Origin: Myotis daubentonii
Lineage: Eukaryota; Chordata; Mammalia; Chiroptera; Vespertilionidae
Direction: 5' to 3'
DNA: 64,000 nt
Assembly (NCBI RefSeq): GCF_963259705.1
Contig: NC_081844.1
Coordinates: 47,601,501-47,665,500, forward strand
The notes beneath the pieces were generated by a model. It saw nothing but the letters and a program-made list of their open reading frames with translations, was not told the origin of the DNA and searched no databases. The number at the start of each line of letters is the position of its first letter. The stretch's first letter is position 1. Shown here one piece after another: positions 50,400 through 60,559 of this stretch. Position numbers and translations under genes: made by a program.

Positions 50400-50560
50400 G
50401 TTAAGCTCGGCAACCAAACATATTCATCTTGAGGCTAGTAAGTGACTGTAACAAGCTATAAGTAATCTTACCTTTCTGGGCTACAGGGCTCATTTGTGCT
50501 TTTAAACTATTGGTGTGTTTTTTTCATGACAGATGTTGAGCTCATGTCTTTCTTTTGCAG

Positions 50561-50617
50561 GTTAATGTGTGAAACTGTGAGATATGAAAGACACGAAGCA
50601 AATGAAGTTTTATACTA
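50561..50617 (+). CDS. RAPGEF2: RAPGEF2 internal coding exon (first cNMP-binding-like domain, continued)
   Basis: This is a 57-nt exon bounded by a cttttgcag acceptor and a gtaggt donor. Its first base completes the AG left by the exon at 45094-45164 to give AGG (Arg). It then reads 18 codons, LMCETVRYERHEANEVLY, and leaves TA for the next exon (phase 2 in, phase 2 out). The joined peptide ...REHQL-R-LMCETVRYERHEANEVLY is what I recall for RAPGEF2; RAPGEF6 has a clearly different ARYERYSGNQVLF here. A donor three bases further on would place an in-frame TAG in the exon, so the gtaggt donor is preferred. The exon is a multiple of three, so skipping it would keep the frame. The following exon, expected to begin with the residues YPDDIG, was not seen before the window ends. 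Confidence 0.9.
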
Positions 50618-51299
50618 GTAGGTGTTTCCTTTCCCTTTGTATAATGTAAAACTCAGTAACTAAAGACTTTTCTTAAAGAATCAAAGAAGTAGTAGTACCA
50701 GCTTGTTGTGTCAACATTACCTTATTTTTGCATTAACTTATTTTTCATAGTTTAGAAATGTGAAATATTTCAGCTATTTCTGACAAAGCAAATGTTTATA
50801 GTTCTTTGCTGATAACTTCACATCTGTAGCTGTACCTCTCACGTGTGATTCAGAAATATTCTTTCACATTATGCAGTATTTTGACATTTTTATTATTATG
50901 AAATAAGAAGTAGTGTAGTCTTTTTAACAGAACAAAATATATATTCCCACAACTACACCAGATGAGATGTAAAGGTAGCATAAATATCATATTTTTGCTT
51001 ATAATATTTCAGAAACAGAAAAATAACTTGCCCACATCTCTTTAGGCAGAGTTTCTTCTTTAAATCATACTGATTTTTTTTTTCAAGATGTGTAACAAAT
51101 TTTTTTGAAAATAATCACAACTCATTTTTTAAAGAATGTGATAAACATACAGTGGGTAAATATTATGTTAGTGTATGTAAACTGTGACTTACCAGACATC
51201 TTATTTTGTTAATACTGTTTGCCATGACTGGTGGTGGTTCTGTTGACTTTCCTTCCTGTTTTCCAAAGCAGTTATTAAATAATTACTTTCCATGCCTAT

Positions 51300-51660
51300 T
51301 TTAGGAGTATTTATTGAAGTAAATAAAACACAGCTTCTGCCATTAAGGAAGCCATAATCTCTTGAGGGAAGCAGAAGCAGAATAAAAGGGAATCAGCAAC
51401 AACAAAAACTAACCAAGATGACTGAGGACATCGGCCTGTACGACGGGCTGAGGAAGTGCAGGGGAAGGCTTGGGGGAATGGGGAGCGTCTCGGAGAGGCC
51501 ACTGCTCTAGAGAGACTTTCTGGGCAGAAGAAGCAGTATATACAGTGGCACAGAGAAGGGAAGGGCCTGGCTGGTGTTTTGAACACTGTGGCAGGGTTGG
51601 TATGACTGGCACTCAGTGTGGGTCAGGATCTGAGTCCAGAGAAGAGGCAGGCTAGTCATA
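51300..51660. repeat. Further copy of the ancient mammalian repeat
   Basis: tattgaagtaaataaaacacagc through cagagaagggaagggcctgg and gaacactgtggcaggg fit the middle part of the repeat seen at 47650-48900. Confidence 0.4.
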
Positions 51661-51719
51661 CGTGCTTGTGAATGTGGAATTAAAAAGGGGGGGGGGGCTG
51701 ATTCTTTTGGCAACTGAAA

Positions 51720-52170
51720 ATGAGTATTTCCCCCCCTCTTACAACATTTTATTGTGGGAAATTACAGATGTTCCCAATATTGGAGGCAATGGCGTAACAG
51801 ACCCCCATGTACTCAGCATCCAGCGTTGCTAATTGATAGCCAATTATGTTTCATCTTTTACTCCCTCGGCCCATAACTGGATTATTTTGAAGTAAATCCA
51901 GACATAGCAATTCATTCATGTTTATTTTGTTATGTATCTTTATAAAGACTTTAAAAAAACTTGACCACGATATTATTATCAAGCTTAAAAAAATAATTCT
52001 TTATATCATGAAAATATTCAAATTTCTTTGTCGCAGAAATTTTTTTTCAATGGTTTATTTATTTAAGTAAGAGCTGAATAAGGTCCATCCATTGTGATAT
52101 CTTTTAAAAGTCTCTTTTTATTTTATTTTTTAAAAAATTTATCTTTAATAAAGTCTCTTTTAATCTGTAG
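51720..52170. mobile_element. Probable old LINE fragment
   Basis: acaacattttattgtgggaa ... cagacccccatgtactc ... aagtaaatccagacatag resembles a worn LINE 3' region. No ends visible. Confidence 0.45.
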
Positions 52171-52550
52171 CTTGGTGGCCAGTTTTCCAGCAGCAAAATG
52201 ACGTGGCCAAACACCTTCCAACTCCACTCATCCCCTCAAAGATACAATCTTATCTGAGCCTGTTTGAAAACGGGAAGGGTGGATTAGGTTGAGTGATGGG
52301 TAGGGCAGTCAGTAAGGAGACAGTTATGTAACCTGAGGTCACAAGTGCTTGCAGTGACTCAAAGACTGAAGGAATGGGGATATCAGGGGTGGATTAAAAA
52401 AAAAAAAAGATACAGGTGGATACATTCTAGGATGATTCACAGGTTCTAACTTATGACACTTAACCATCTAGGGGATTTTTAGCAGGGAATTGTAAACATC
52501 CTTCTAGGGCTTAAAAGAACATACACCAAATATATAAGAATAGTAAATAG

Positions 52551-52774
52551 TCCTAACTGGTTTGGCTCAGTGGATAGAGTGTCGGCCTGCGGACTGAAAG
52601 GTCCCGGGTTCGATTCTGGTCAAGGGCATGTATCTTGGTTGCGGGCATATCCCTAGTCGGGGGTGTGCAGGAGGCAGCTGATGGACGTTTCTCCCTTATT
52701 GATGTTTCTGACTCTCTATCCTTCTCCCTTCCCTTCCTCTCTGTAAAAAATCAGTAAAATATATTTAAAAGAAA
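52551..52774 (+). mobile_element. VES SINE
   Basis: Well-preserved sense copy with A box tggctcagtggatagagtg and B box gggttcgattctgg. Flanks agaatagtaaata and agaacagtaaata. Confidence 0.96.
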
Positions 52775-53047
52775 AAGAACAGTAAATAACCAAGACATAA
52801 TTAATGAGAGGACTAACACCAAGGGCAAATGCTTTTTAACACTGAAGAAATTAAGCTGTAAATAACTTAGAAATATTTGCTTCCTTTTAGGAAAAGTAAA
52901 AGCTATCAGTGGAATGGGGTGTACAGATGTCAGAGTTGGAAATCTCTGATGAGTATTACTGACGTTTATTGAAACAATCTAGTTGTAGTAAATGTCAACT
53001 TTCTGTTATTTTGTCCTTCCCTCTGAAAGGTAGTATTGATGACGACA

Positions 53048-53320
53048 TAATAACAAACATACAAGCACTCTCTATGCGCCCCCCCCCCCCCCGTATTCTA
53101 ATAAGTGCTTCAGGTGTGATAAGTTACCCACTCCTTATAGCTGTCTTGTGAGGTGGATGTCATCACCCCAGTTTTACACATGAAGGGGCTGAGGCTTTGA
53201 GAGGATGAGCAACTTGCCCAAAATCTCACTGCTGCAAGTCGGACCTGGATTTGAGCTCAGACACGGTGATTCTGCAGTCTTAGCGGTTACCCCTCTCAAC
53301 AGCATTTTCTAGCCTTTTCC
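53048..53320 (-). mobile_element. MIR SINE with an internal C run
   Basis: ccagttttacacatgaagggg, gcaacttgcccaaaatctca and gacctggatttgagctcag are the reversed MIR. A run of 14 C (53081-53094) interrupts its left part. Confidence 0.8.
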
Positions 53321-53339
53321 ATGTCACCATAAAAATGGC

Positions 53340-53700
53340 ACCAGAAAACATGATGGGTAGATCTTGAGAACATCATGCTAAGTGAAATAAGTCAGACAGA
53401 AAATGTTAAGAACCATATGATTTCACTCACATGTAGAGTATAAAACTGAAAGCAACAAATGAACAAACAAGAAAAACAAAAACTCATAGACGCAGACAAC
53501 AGTATGGTAGTTCAGAGGGAAGGGGGATGGGGGTCAGTAAAATGTAAAGGGGGTCAAATATGGTGACAGAAGATTATTTGACTTTGGGTGGTGGGCACAC
53601 AGTGCAGTATACAGATCATGTATCATAGACATCTACACTTGAAACCTATGTCCTCTTATTAAACAATGTCACCCCAATAAATTTAATAAAAAAAAATAGG
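53340..53700 (+). mobile_element. L1 3' end fragment
   Basis: Contains gctaagtgaaataagtcaga, tgactttgggtggtgggcac and the tail aataaatttaataaaaaaaa. Confidence 0.8.
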
Positions 53701-54499
53701 AAAAGAAAAAAAAAGCCAACTCTTGTATACTTGTTGAGATAAGTACGCCATCTCTTCCTACTGCTGGCCTCCCCAGTGGGGGAGGGGCAGCTGAAACCCA
53801 GCAACAACTCTGCCTTCATTATCAGGACTCCCTGGCAGTTTTTATTTATTACTCATTTAACTTGAAGGTAGATTCCTGTGTCTTTAAATATACCTAGGTG
53901 AGTTTTTCTTTAAAGTCAGTTTAGATAGTGAATATGAGCTATGCTGATAATGCCAAGCCATGTTTTAGATAATCCTGAATTGAAGGCACTTAGGCAAGAG
54001 TGTGAGGCGAGAGTTGATTGGTAGCAATTGCTCATTTTTGACTAGTTAGAATTAAGTGACATGTTAGTAACGATGAGAAGACTGTGGGTGTTCAGTTGGT
54101 CATGACTTCATAAGACCCAAAATTCAGAGACTAATTGTAGATTGACTTAATCAGATTCCCACTATTTGGCCAATCTTGTGATGAAAGGTAATTGTATCAT
54201 TTTCTTCTGTGATCCTTGAACCAACACGTTTCTGCCCTTACCGATTTGTGTAGGTGCAGTTTTGAAAATTAAAGAACCCTTGTATTTGTGGTGTATATAA
54301 CTCTGTGATAACTAATACCACCTCTCTTTTTGGGACCTGTTATTACCTCACAGGGTAATAACTTGTCTGTTCTTGTTCTCCTTGAGCTTAAAGAACAGTG
54401 AATAATATCAAAGACGTCAGACTTTGGTTTTATGACCAAGAGATGATGACTCATTTTCCTTATTATTGTGCTGGCGACTTCTAAGTCTATGGTTTTAAT

Positions 54500-54690
54500 A
54501 ATTTCACCAGGTAAATATGATACCCTTTTGATCTACCTCTGTGCCTCATTTTTCTCATCTATAAAATGGAAACAATAATAATAGTACCTACTTTTAGTGT
54601 TGATGTGAGGATAAGATGCAATACTTTGCATAAAGTATTTAGAACAGTACATACATAGAACATGCACAAAACATTAGTTGCCAGCATCAT
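54500..54690 (+). mobile_element. MIR SINE fragment
   Basis: tgtgcctcatttttctcatc, then ataataatagtacctac and agaacagtacatacatag, is a MIR. Confidence 0.78.
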
Positions 54691-55127
54691 TGTCATCGTC
54701 ATCCTGATAATTTACATGTTGGTCTCTCAGTTTTTTTTACTGCTTTCAACTTTTGTTAGGAAGGAATTATGGTAATGATGCTCTGACTCCCAGAGTGTTA
54801 TTGTTTTACCAAAAATCAGCAGGATGACAAAAATGCCACTTTAAATTGGTTCCAATAAAATTGGATTTTTAAAAATTTAGAATCACCCATTTAGAATCTG
54901 GTTGTATTTGTTTGCACTAGAAAGTTACATAAATTTAGTGGAACTTTATACAATGGACAAGAATATCAAGTAATTTCTCTTCCTTCACTTGTTATCTCCT
55001 ATATGCTAGCTGTTTTAAAGGCTTGGGAATACTGTGGTGGATAATATGAATTCCTAACCTGAGGGACTTTAAGACATCTTTATTTAATAATTTAATCTGA
55101 AATGAACCCCCCCCCTTTTTTTTTTGT

Positions 55128-55336
55128 CAATCCTCACCAGAGGATATTTTTCCATTGATTTTTAGAGAGAGTGGAAGGGAGGGGGAGAGAGAGAGTAACA
55201 TCAGTGTGAGAGAGATACATTGATTGGTTGCCTCCCACACATGCCCCAACTGGGATGGAGCCGGCAACTGAGGAATGTGCCCTTGACTCTTCAGTCCATG
55301 GGATGACGTTCTTACCACTGAGCAGCCTGTTAGGGC
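55128..55336 (-). mobile_element. VES SINE
   Basis: Reversed copy starting tcaatcctcaccagaggata, same tail variant as 28480-28747. The B box is partly deleted. Confidence 0.9.
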
Positions 55337-55426
55337 CAGTTTTTTCTTCAATGGCCATCCATCTTCTCTGTTTCAGTTTAATATATAGTTACATTTAAAG
55401 TGCTAACCTTTCCCTTCCTTCCCCCC

Positions 55427-55636
55427 GGCTGGTGTGGCACAGTGGTTGAGCATCAACCCATGAACCAAGAGTTCTTTGATTCTGTTGATGGTCAGGCACA
55501 TGCCTGGCTTATCGGCTTGATCCCCCGTAGGAGACGTGCAGGATGTTTTTATCTCTCTGTCTCCCTCTCCCTTCCTTTTATCTCTCGATCTTCCTCTCTC
55601 TTCTTCTCTCTCTAAAAAAATCAATAAAAACATTTA
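55427..55636 (+). mobile_element. VES SINE
   Basis: ggctggtgtggcacagtggttg to aatcaataaaaacattta. Its A-rich tail is the left flank of the tandem Helitron locus. Confidence 0.9.
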
Positions 55637-56253
55637 TCCTATCTAATAAAAGAGAAACATGGTAATTGGCGTACGACCGCTACCCTTCCCATTGGTTAAT
55701 CAGGGCGATATGCAAATTAACTGTCAGCCAAGATGGCGGCCGGCAGCCAGGCAGCTTGAAACTAACACGAGGCTTGCTTGCTTCAGTGATGGAGGACTCC
55801 AACGTTCCCCGCCTGCCGCTGCAGGCCTCTGAGCTGCAAGCAACTATGTAACAAACATAGAAGCTAAACAAAACCCCAGAAACCTGCCGGACTTCAGCCA
55901 GCAGGATCGCAACATTGTAAGCAAAGGCCAGAAACCTATTTTCAGCAGCGGAGGCCTAAGAGCTGGAGCCAAGCCTCAAAGCTAAAGCTGGCCCAGAATA
56001 AAAAAAAAGAAAAGAAAAAAAGGAGTGGTTGGGAGCTTCAGTCACCCCCAGTCTGAAAACAGCCCTCAGCTCCTCACCCAGATTGGCCAGGCACCCCAGT
56101 GGGGACCCCCACCCTGAAGGGTGTGTGACCAGCTGCAAACAGCCATCATCCCCTCACCCAGGCTGGCCAGGCACCCCAGTGGGGACCCCCACCCTGATCC
56201 AGGACACCCTTCAGGGCAAACCAGCTGGCACCCACCCATGTACCAGGCCTCTA
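55637..56253 (+). mobile_element. HeliBat-type Helitron, upstream member of a tandem pair
   Basis: It starts TCCTATCTAATAAAAGAG after a host A, the usual HeliBat 5' end, directly behind the A-tail of a VES SINE. The right end (about 56232-56253) resembles a worn HeliBat 3' end, ccatgtaccaggcctcta, without a clear hairpin. Inside are a CCAAT-like ATTGG box, an ATGCAAAT octamer (55710-55717), a YY1-like CCAAGATGGCGGC (55728-55740) and two copies of an 80-bp unit (from about 56072 and 56152). There is no Rep/helicase coding sequence, so it is non-autonomous. Confidence 0.7.
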
Positions 56254-57062
56254 CCCTATATAGTAAAAGGGTAATATGCCTCCCAGCACTGGGATCAGCG
56301 GAGCCGCGAGGCCTCCCGGCACCGGGATCAGCATGACAGGGGGCAGCACCCAAACCCCCTGATTGCCCTGCGGCTCTGTGTGTGACAGGGTGCGGCGCCC
56401 CAACCCCCTGATCGGCCCTGCTCTGGGTATGACAGGGTGTGGCGCCCCCCCCCCCCCCCCCCCGCCACGGGCCCTGCTCTGTGTGTGGCGGGGTAGAGCC
56501 ATAACCTCCCCATCGGCCCTGCCCTGAGTGTGAAAGTGGCGGCACCCCAACCCCCTGATCGGCCCTGTTCTGTGGGTGATAGAGGGCGGCGCCCCAACCC
56601 CCTGATGGGCCCTGCTCTGTGTGTGACAGGGTATGGAGCCCCAACCCCCCTGATGGGCCCTGCTCTGTGAGTGACAGGGGGAAATGCCCCAACCCCCTGA
56701 TTGGCCCTGCTCTGTGCATGACAGGGAGTGGCGCCGCAACCTCCCCATCGACCCTGCCTTGAGTGTGACAGGGGATGGTGCCCCAACCTCCCAATCGGCC
56801 CTACCCTGAGCGTGACTGAGGGTGGAATCACAACCTCGCGATCGCCCTGCTCTGTGTATGACAGGGGAAGGCGCCCCAATTCCCCAATCAGCCCTGCTCT
56901 GAGCCCGACCAGGGGCTGCACCTAGGGATTGGGCCTGCCCTCTGCCACCCGGGAGCAGGCCTAAGCCAGCAGGTGGTTCTCTCCCGAGGGGTCCCAGACT
57001 GCGAGAGGGCACAGGCCGGGCTGAGTGACCCCCCTCCAAATTTTTGTGCACCCGGCCTCTAG
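56254..57062 (+). mobile_element. HeliBat-type Helitron, downstream member, with 47-bp minisatellite
   Basis: A second 5'-end-like phrase (ccctatatagtaaaaggg, gtaatatgcc) begins at about 56254. The element ends at 57062 in the typical cacccggcctctag followed by a host T, behind the conserved phrase acaggccgggctgagtgaccccc. Its body is mostly a 47-bp tandem repeat. No transposase-type coding sequence is present. The element may instead be one 1426-bp Helitron (55637-57062) with an internal duplicate 5' end. Confidence 0.75.
56365..56930 (+). repeat. Minisatellite of 47-bp period inside a Helitron
   Basis: About 12 units built round the phrase ggccctgctctgtgtgtgacaggg...ccccaaccccctgat. Successive gccctg anchors fall at 56515 (approx.), 56562, 56609, 56657, 56704, 56751, 56798, 56844 and 56891, that is 46-48 bp apart. 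The 5' units are more irregular and include a run of about 18 C at 56446-56463. Confidence 0.9.
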
Positions 57063-57066
57063 TGTG

Positions 57067-57122
<56 letters not shown>
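57063..57122. repeat. (TG)(TA)n microsatellite at a Helitron 3' end
   Basis: Starts at the base after the terminal CTAG and is TA-rich to 57122. Confidence 0.97.
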
Positions 57123-57127
<5 letters not shown>

Positions 57128-57862
57128 AAGTACTAAAACCTTTGGTTCAGAAATTCAACCATTAAAAATGTTAAGTGTACACACACATACCCACACTGCA
57201 ATATGAGTAACTCTGTACCTAAACGCCCATTTTCCACATATGTGTCTGCCTGAATGCTTTGGTTTTCTAGAGTTTTCATGCAGTTTGTTAAGTACTTTAT
57301 CTCTGTTTATTGTAGGAGAGGAAATTATTCCTGCATTAGAAAGAAAAAGCTGCATTGAGGCCTACTGAGTCTTAAAGCATTTTCATTTAAATCTAAATGT
57401 GCAGTTTAGGACCTCAAGCCTCAGCTGCATGCTCATTGCCCTAGCAGTCTTTTCCCTGTTGGCTTGGTTTCCTGGTTTCACAGCAGCTTTTCCCAAATCA
57501 CTTCTCTGCAGATCCACCAACCCAACGCTGCGGGCTTCATGCTCTCCCACTTGTCCTCCCGCCAGCTCTGTCCCAGCTTTGCTTTCTGCTCACAGTCCTG
57601 TTCATCTGCAGCTGCATTTGCTCCTCGCCTCTCGTCCCTCCGGCAGGAAGATGTCCATTTCCTGCGCGGGGTAGTTATTCCTGTTCTCACCTGTGCTGTC
57701 AACCTCTCCTCCTGGTTTTAAGTGATTACAAACACATTTACTACCCAGGTTGCTTAGTTATAATAATTTCTTAAGAAACAAAAATACTTCAAATGTCCTT
57801 TTCTTCCTTTTCCAGCAAGATGTAACCACTATTTTGAAGTATCCTTCTTGTCTATGTTTTTA

Positions 57863-58073
57863 TTTATGTATTTTAAATACTTTTTTTTATTGATTTCAGA
57901 GAGGAAGGGAGAGGGAGAGAGAGAAACATCAATGAGAGAGAATCATTGATTGGGTGCCTCCTGCACATCCCTCAATGGAACCGCAACCCTGGGCATGTGC
58001 CCTGACTGGGCATCGAACTGTGACCTCCTGGTTCATAGATAGATGCTCAACCACTGAGGCATGCTGGGCTGGA
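57863..58073 (-). mobile_element. VES SINE
   Basis: Reversed copy. Flanks tgtctatgttttt and tgcctatgttttt are a worn 13-bp duplication. Confidence 0.92.
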
Positions 58074-58099
58074 TTGCCTATGTTTTTGTAATTTTACTT

Positions 58100-59460
58100 T
58101 ACTTTTACGTGTATATAAAGAAAATGGCGAAACCATTATGTGCCATTGGTCATACAAAAATAAATAATAACATTTTGTCTTTGAGCTTATCGCCTCAAGC
58201 CTCAGCAAAGGAGGGGAGAACATACAAATAATTATTAAACTTTTTGATAAGTCTGGTAATAGAAACTGTGTATTTGAGAAAAGGATTAAAATCATTAGTA
58301 TCTCAAGAGCCATCTGCAAAGTCGAACGATGGAACACTTTGTTCATAGGAAATCCTACTCAGTTCAGCGTAGTCTCTCTTATGGTGGAAAAAGGGCTGGG
58401 CAGCATGAAGTCTCAAAGGGCATTGAAACTTTCGATCTGAAGTGCTGGACTCCTGAAAGGGCAGAGGGTAATGTGTTGTGAATGAGTAAAGTTATTTTCA
58501 CTTTGGTTTTTGGCATAATCATATATTGGAGAGTACACGTCTAAGCCCGCCTGAAGAGTATGACAACAGTATAGGTGAACTAAAGCGAGGGCTTCAATGA
58601 GAGAGGCTTTGAGGTGCACCGACCGGATGTGATAGTAGGTTGTGGAGAGAGGGAGAAACACAGGAGGATGTTCTGTTTCCTGGTCCTATCCTTTGGTTGA
58701 ATGAGGTTGCTGGGACAATGTATACAAGGAAAGAAACAGCTGTTTTTCTAGTTGGGGTCACTGTGGCTAACCCTCTGGGAATCCTTGCTAGTTGTTTCCA
58801 CTGAGTTCTTGGAAATTGTGATAGTCTTCATTTTATTTCCCTTTCTGGCTTTTCTTTTTAGCTCAAGATGTGGGGCCAATAGCCCCACATTACATAGGGT
58901 GATATGAATTCTGTCTCCATTTCTCCCTGATGCCAGCAGCTTTCTTTGCGTTGAATATGGGATAGCATCCTGGGTAGTATAATGCAACCATTCTTTCTAA
59001 AATATCTCCCCAAAATCAGTGTTGATGGTACATGTAGTCTCAGTTGTAACTAACCCCCTCTGTGACCTATGTATCACCCCCCTCTCTGTGAATGGTCTTC
59101 CTAACCATTGTGTCTGGACATTTCACTGGTGTTCTTATCACCCATTCTTATTGATCATGTGATTGTCAACTTTGTGCTTCTCTGTTTTATTGGTCTTGTT
59201 ATTGTTGCCCCTGTCAAGCATCGTACAGGTGCTTCTTCACTGCTGGGTCGCTCTGGCTTGTGCTAATGCTATATTGCATGTGCTCTGCCAAAGGAGGAGG
59301 ATTCCCATCCTGTACTTCCAACGCCCTCCTCTTGCCATACTTTATTGGGATAAACTCAGAAAAGAACTTACTTCCGGTCCCAAATCGTTTGGATTGTACA
59401 TGGGTACTATTCTTTCTGTTTCTATTTGTTTTCCTACCCCCGACTCCCAAACACTTAATT
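58100..59460. other. Unassigned sequence
   Basis: Three minus-strand frames of about 80-97 residues lie in series here, but none matches a protein I recognise and none has clear flanking signals. Possibly an old retroelement interior or chance. Confidence 0.35.
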
Positions 59461-59466
59461 AGATGG

Positions 59467-59637
59467 GAGTGGTTCTCAACCTTCCTAATGCCGCAACCCT
59501 TTAACATAGTTCCTCATGTTGTGATGACCCCCAACCATAAAATTATTTTTGTTGCTACTTCATAACTAATTTTTCTGCTGTTATGAATCGTAATGTAAAT
59601 ATCTGATATGCAGGATGTATTTTCAGGGGTCGCGACG
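59467..59637 (-). mobile_element. Truncated copy of the same URR1-like hAT family
   Basis: It reads agtggttctcaaccttcc, then the same internal phrases as 40015-40242 in reverse. It breaks off after gcaggatgtatt with a rearranged end (caggggtcgcgac). The 5' inverted repeat and about 55 bp of body are missing. Confidence 0.8.
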
Positions 59638-59734
59638 GCTGATTGTGGCTTATAGGAAGCCCATTATGCTAGCTCCATATCTTCTGCCCACAGCCATCTC
59701 CCCCAGTCCTGACACTATACATATACTTTTTGCT

Positions 59735-60550
59735 TTTGCTTTCATTAGCATTTATTTTATGCCAAATTTACTCCCAGGTCATATGATTTTGTTTCCTCAG
59801 TTTCTTCTGGGATATCTTTTTCTTCTGTGCAACCTCCTCTTCTGGTTTAGGAACCATCTGCTTCTTTTCAGTAGGACCATCTCCATGTGGCAGGGGAGCT
59901 CCTGTAGGGTTGATCCTCTCATGAGCTCTCTAAGTTCTCCACAGCATCTTTGCTCACCTGGATGTGCTCAGTGACCAGAGACTCTACATCTAAACCCTTA
60001 AGCTCTGCATTACTCTCTGTTTTTAAGCATGTGCAGCAAAAAGTCAGCACTCTTTTTGAGCCACCCATCTTGCATCCAGCCCCTCTGTTTTGGGCCTGGG
60101 CACACCTACCAACTCCACCATTGTAACAACGAATGGCACGCAGTGCTTCCTGAAGTGACGTCCTTCAGTTCTTAGTGGCTTTTCAGATATTCATACCCTT
60201 GATGGCCTGGGCAGTTTCATGAGTGTTCTCAGAATGAACACAGCCCTAGCTGGTTTGGCTCAGTGGATAGAGCGTCCGCCTGCAGATGGAAGGGTTCCCG
60301 GTTTGATTCTGTCAAGGGCACATGCCTGGGTTGCAGGCTAGATCCAGTAGGGGGCGTGCAGGAGGCAGCTGATCAATTATTCTCATCATTGATGTTTCTC
60401 TTTCTCCCTTTCCCTTCCTCTGAAATTAGTAAAGAATATATTTTTAAAAATGAGCACAAAGATCTGAACCTCTTGGTTTGCATGATTTTGTGTGTTTTTT
60501 CAGGGTCAAGTGAATAGCAAACAATTTTCAGAGGTCACCTGAGGCCGCCT
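59735..60550 (-). pseudogene. RPL17: RPL17 processed pseudogene split by a VES SINE
   Basis: Read on the minus strand this is an intronless copy of the mRNA for ribosomal protein L17 (uL22), a large-subunit protein. The 5' part (60449-60525) holds the codons for the first residues and continues, after a SINE inserted at 60243-60448, through to the natural stop at 59768-59770. An AATAAA signal follows at 59752-59757. Breaks: the start codon is ATT rather than ATG, an Arg CGA has become TGA at 60183-60185, several small deletions shift the frame (one near the APKMRRR region), and the SINE interrupts the frame. The SINE is flanked by copies of aatgaacaca/aatgagcaca, so it arrived after the retrocopy. 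Lack of introns plus the 3' UTR marks L1-mediated retroposition. It is not expected to make protein. The match is from memory of the human sequence. Confidence 0.88.
60243..60448 (+). mobile_element. VES SINE inside the RPL17 pseudogene
   Basis: gccctagctggtttggctcagtgg to a short A-rich end. Flanks aatgaacaca (60233-60242) and aatgagcaca (60449-60458) are the split RPL17 codons. Confidence 0.95.
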
Positions 60551-60559
60551 ACAGGAAGA

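Larger units (their letters stand above)
45165..50560 (+). other. RAPGEF2: RAPGEF2 intron between the two exons
   Basis: This 5396-bp phase-2 intron starts gtaagt and ends ttttgcag. It is AT-rich. It holds an old mammalian repeat (about 47650-48900), a small tail-like insertion (48246-48267) and a TTTTA array close to the 3' end. A short duplicated phrase about a bloc of 'ttgttggcatgaatttacag' type occurs near 45440 and again near 46660, followed each time by ggaggaggagcctttaagatg. I see no other exon in it. Confidence 0.8.

Noticed and set aside
52551..52774. tRNA gene suggested by A and B boxes
   Set aside because: The boxes belong to the tRNA-derived head of a VES SINE. The rest does not fold as a tRNA, and the same holds for the other copies.
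56365..56930. CRISPR-like spacing of repeats
   Set aside because: The units are contiguous 47-bp tandem repeats without unique spacers, inside a eukaryotic Helitron.
56066..57051. Overlapping minus-strand open frames of 197, 242 and 266 codons
   Set aside because: They read the GC-rich 47-bp minisatellite of a Helitron in three phases. No conserved domain, no splice signals and no expected start context.
58413..59507. Series of minus frames as a possible gene or viral interior
   Set aside because: No protein or motif recognised, many stops between frames, and no LTR pair. Left as unassigned sequence.
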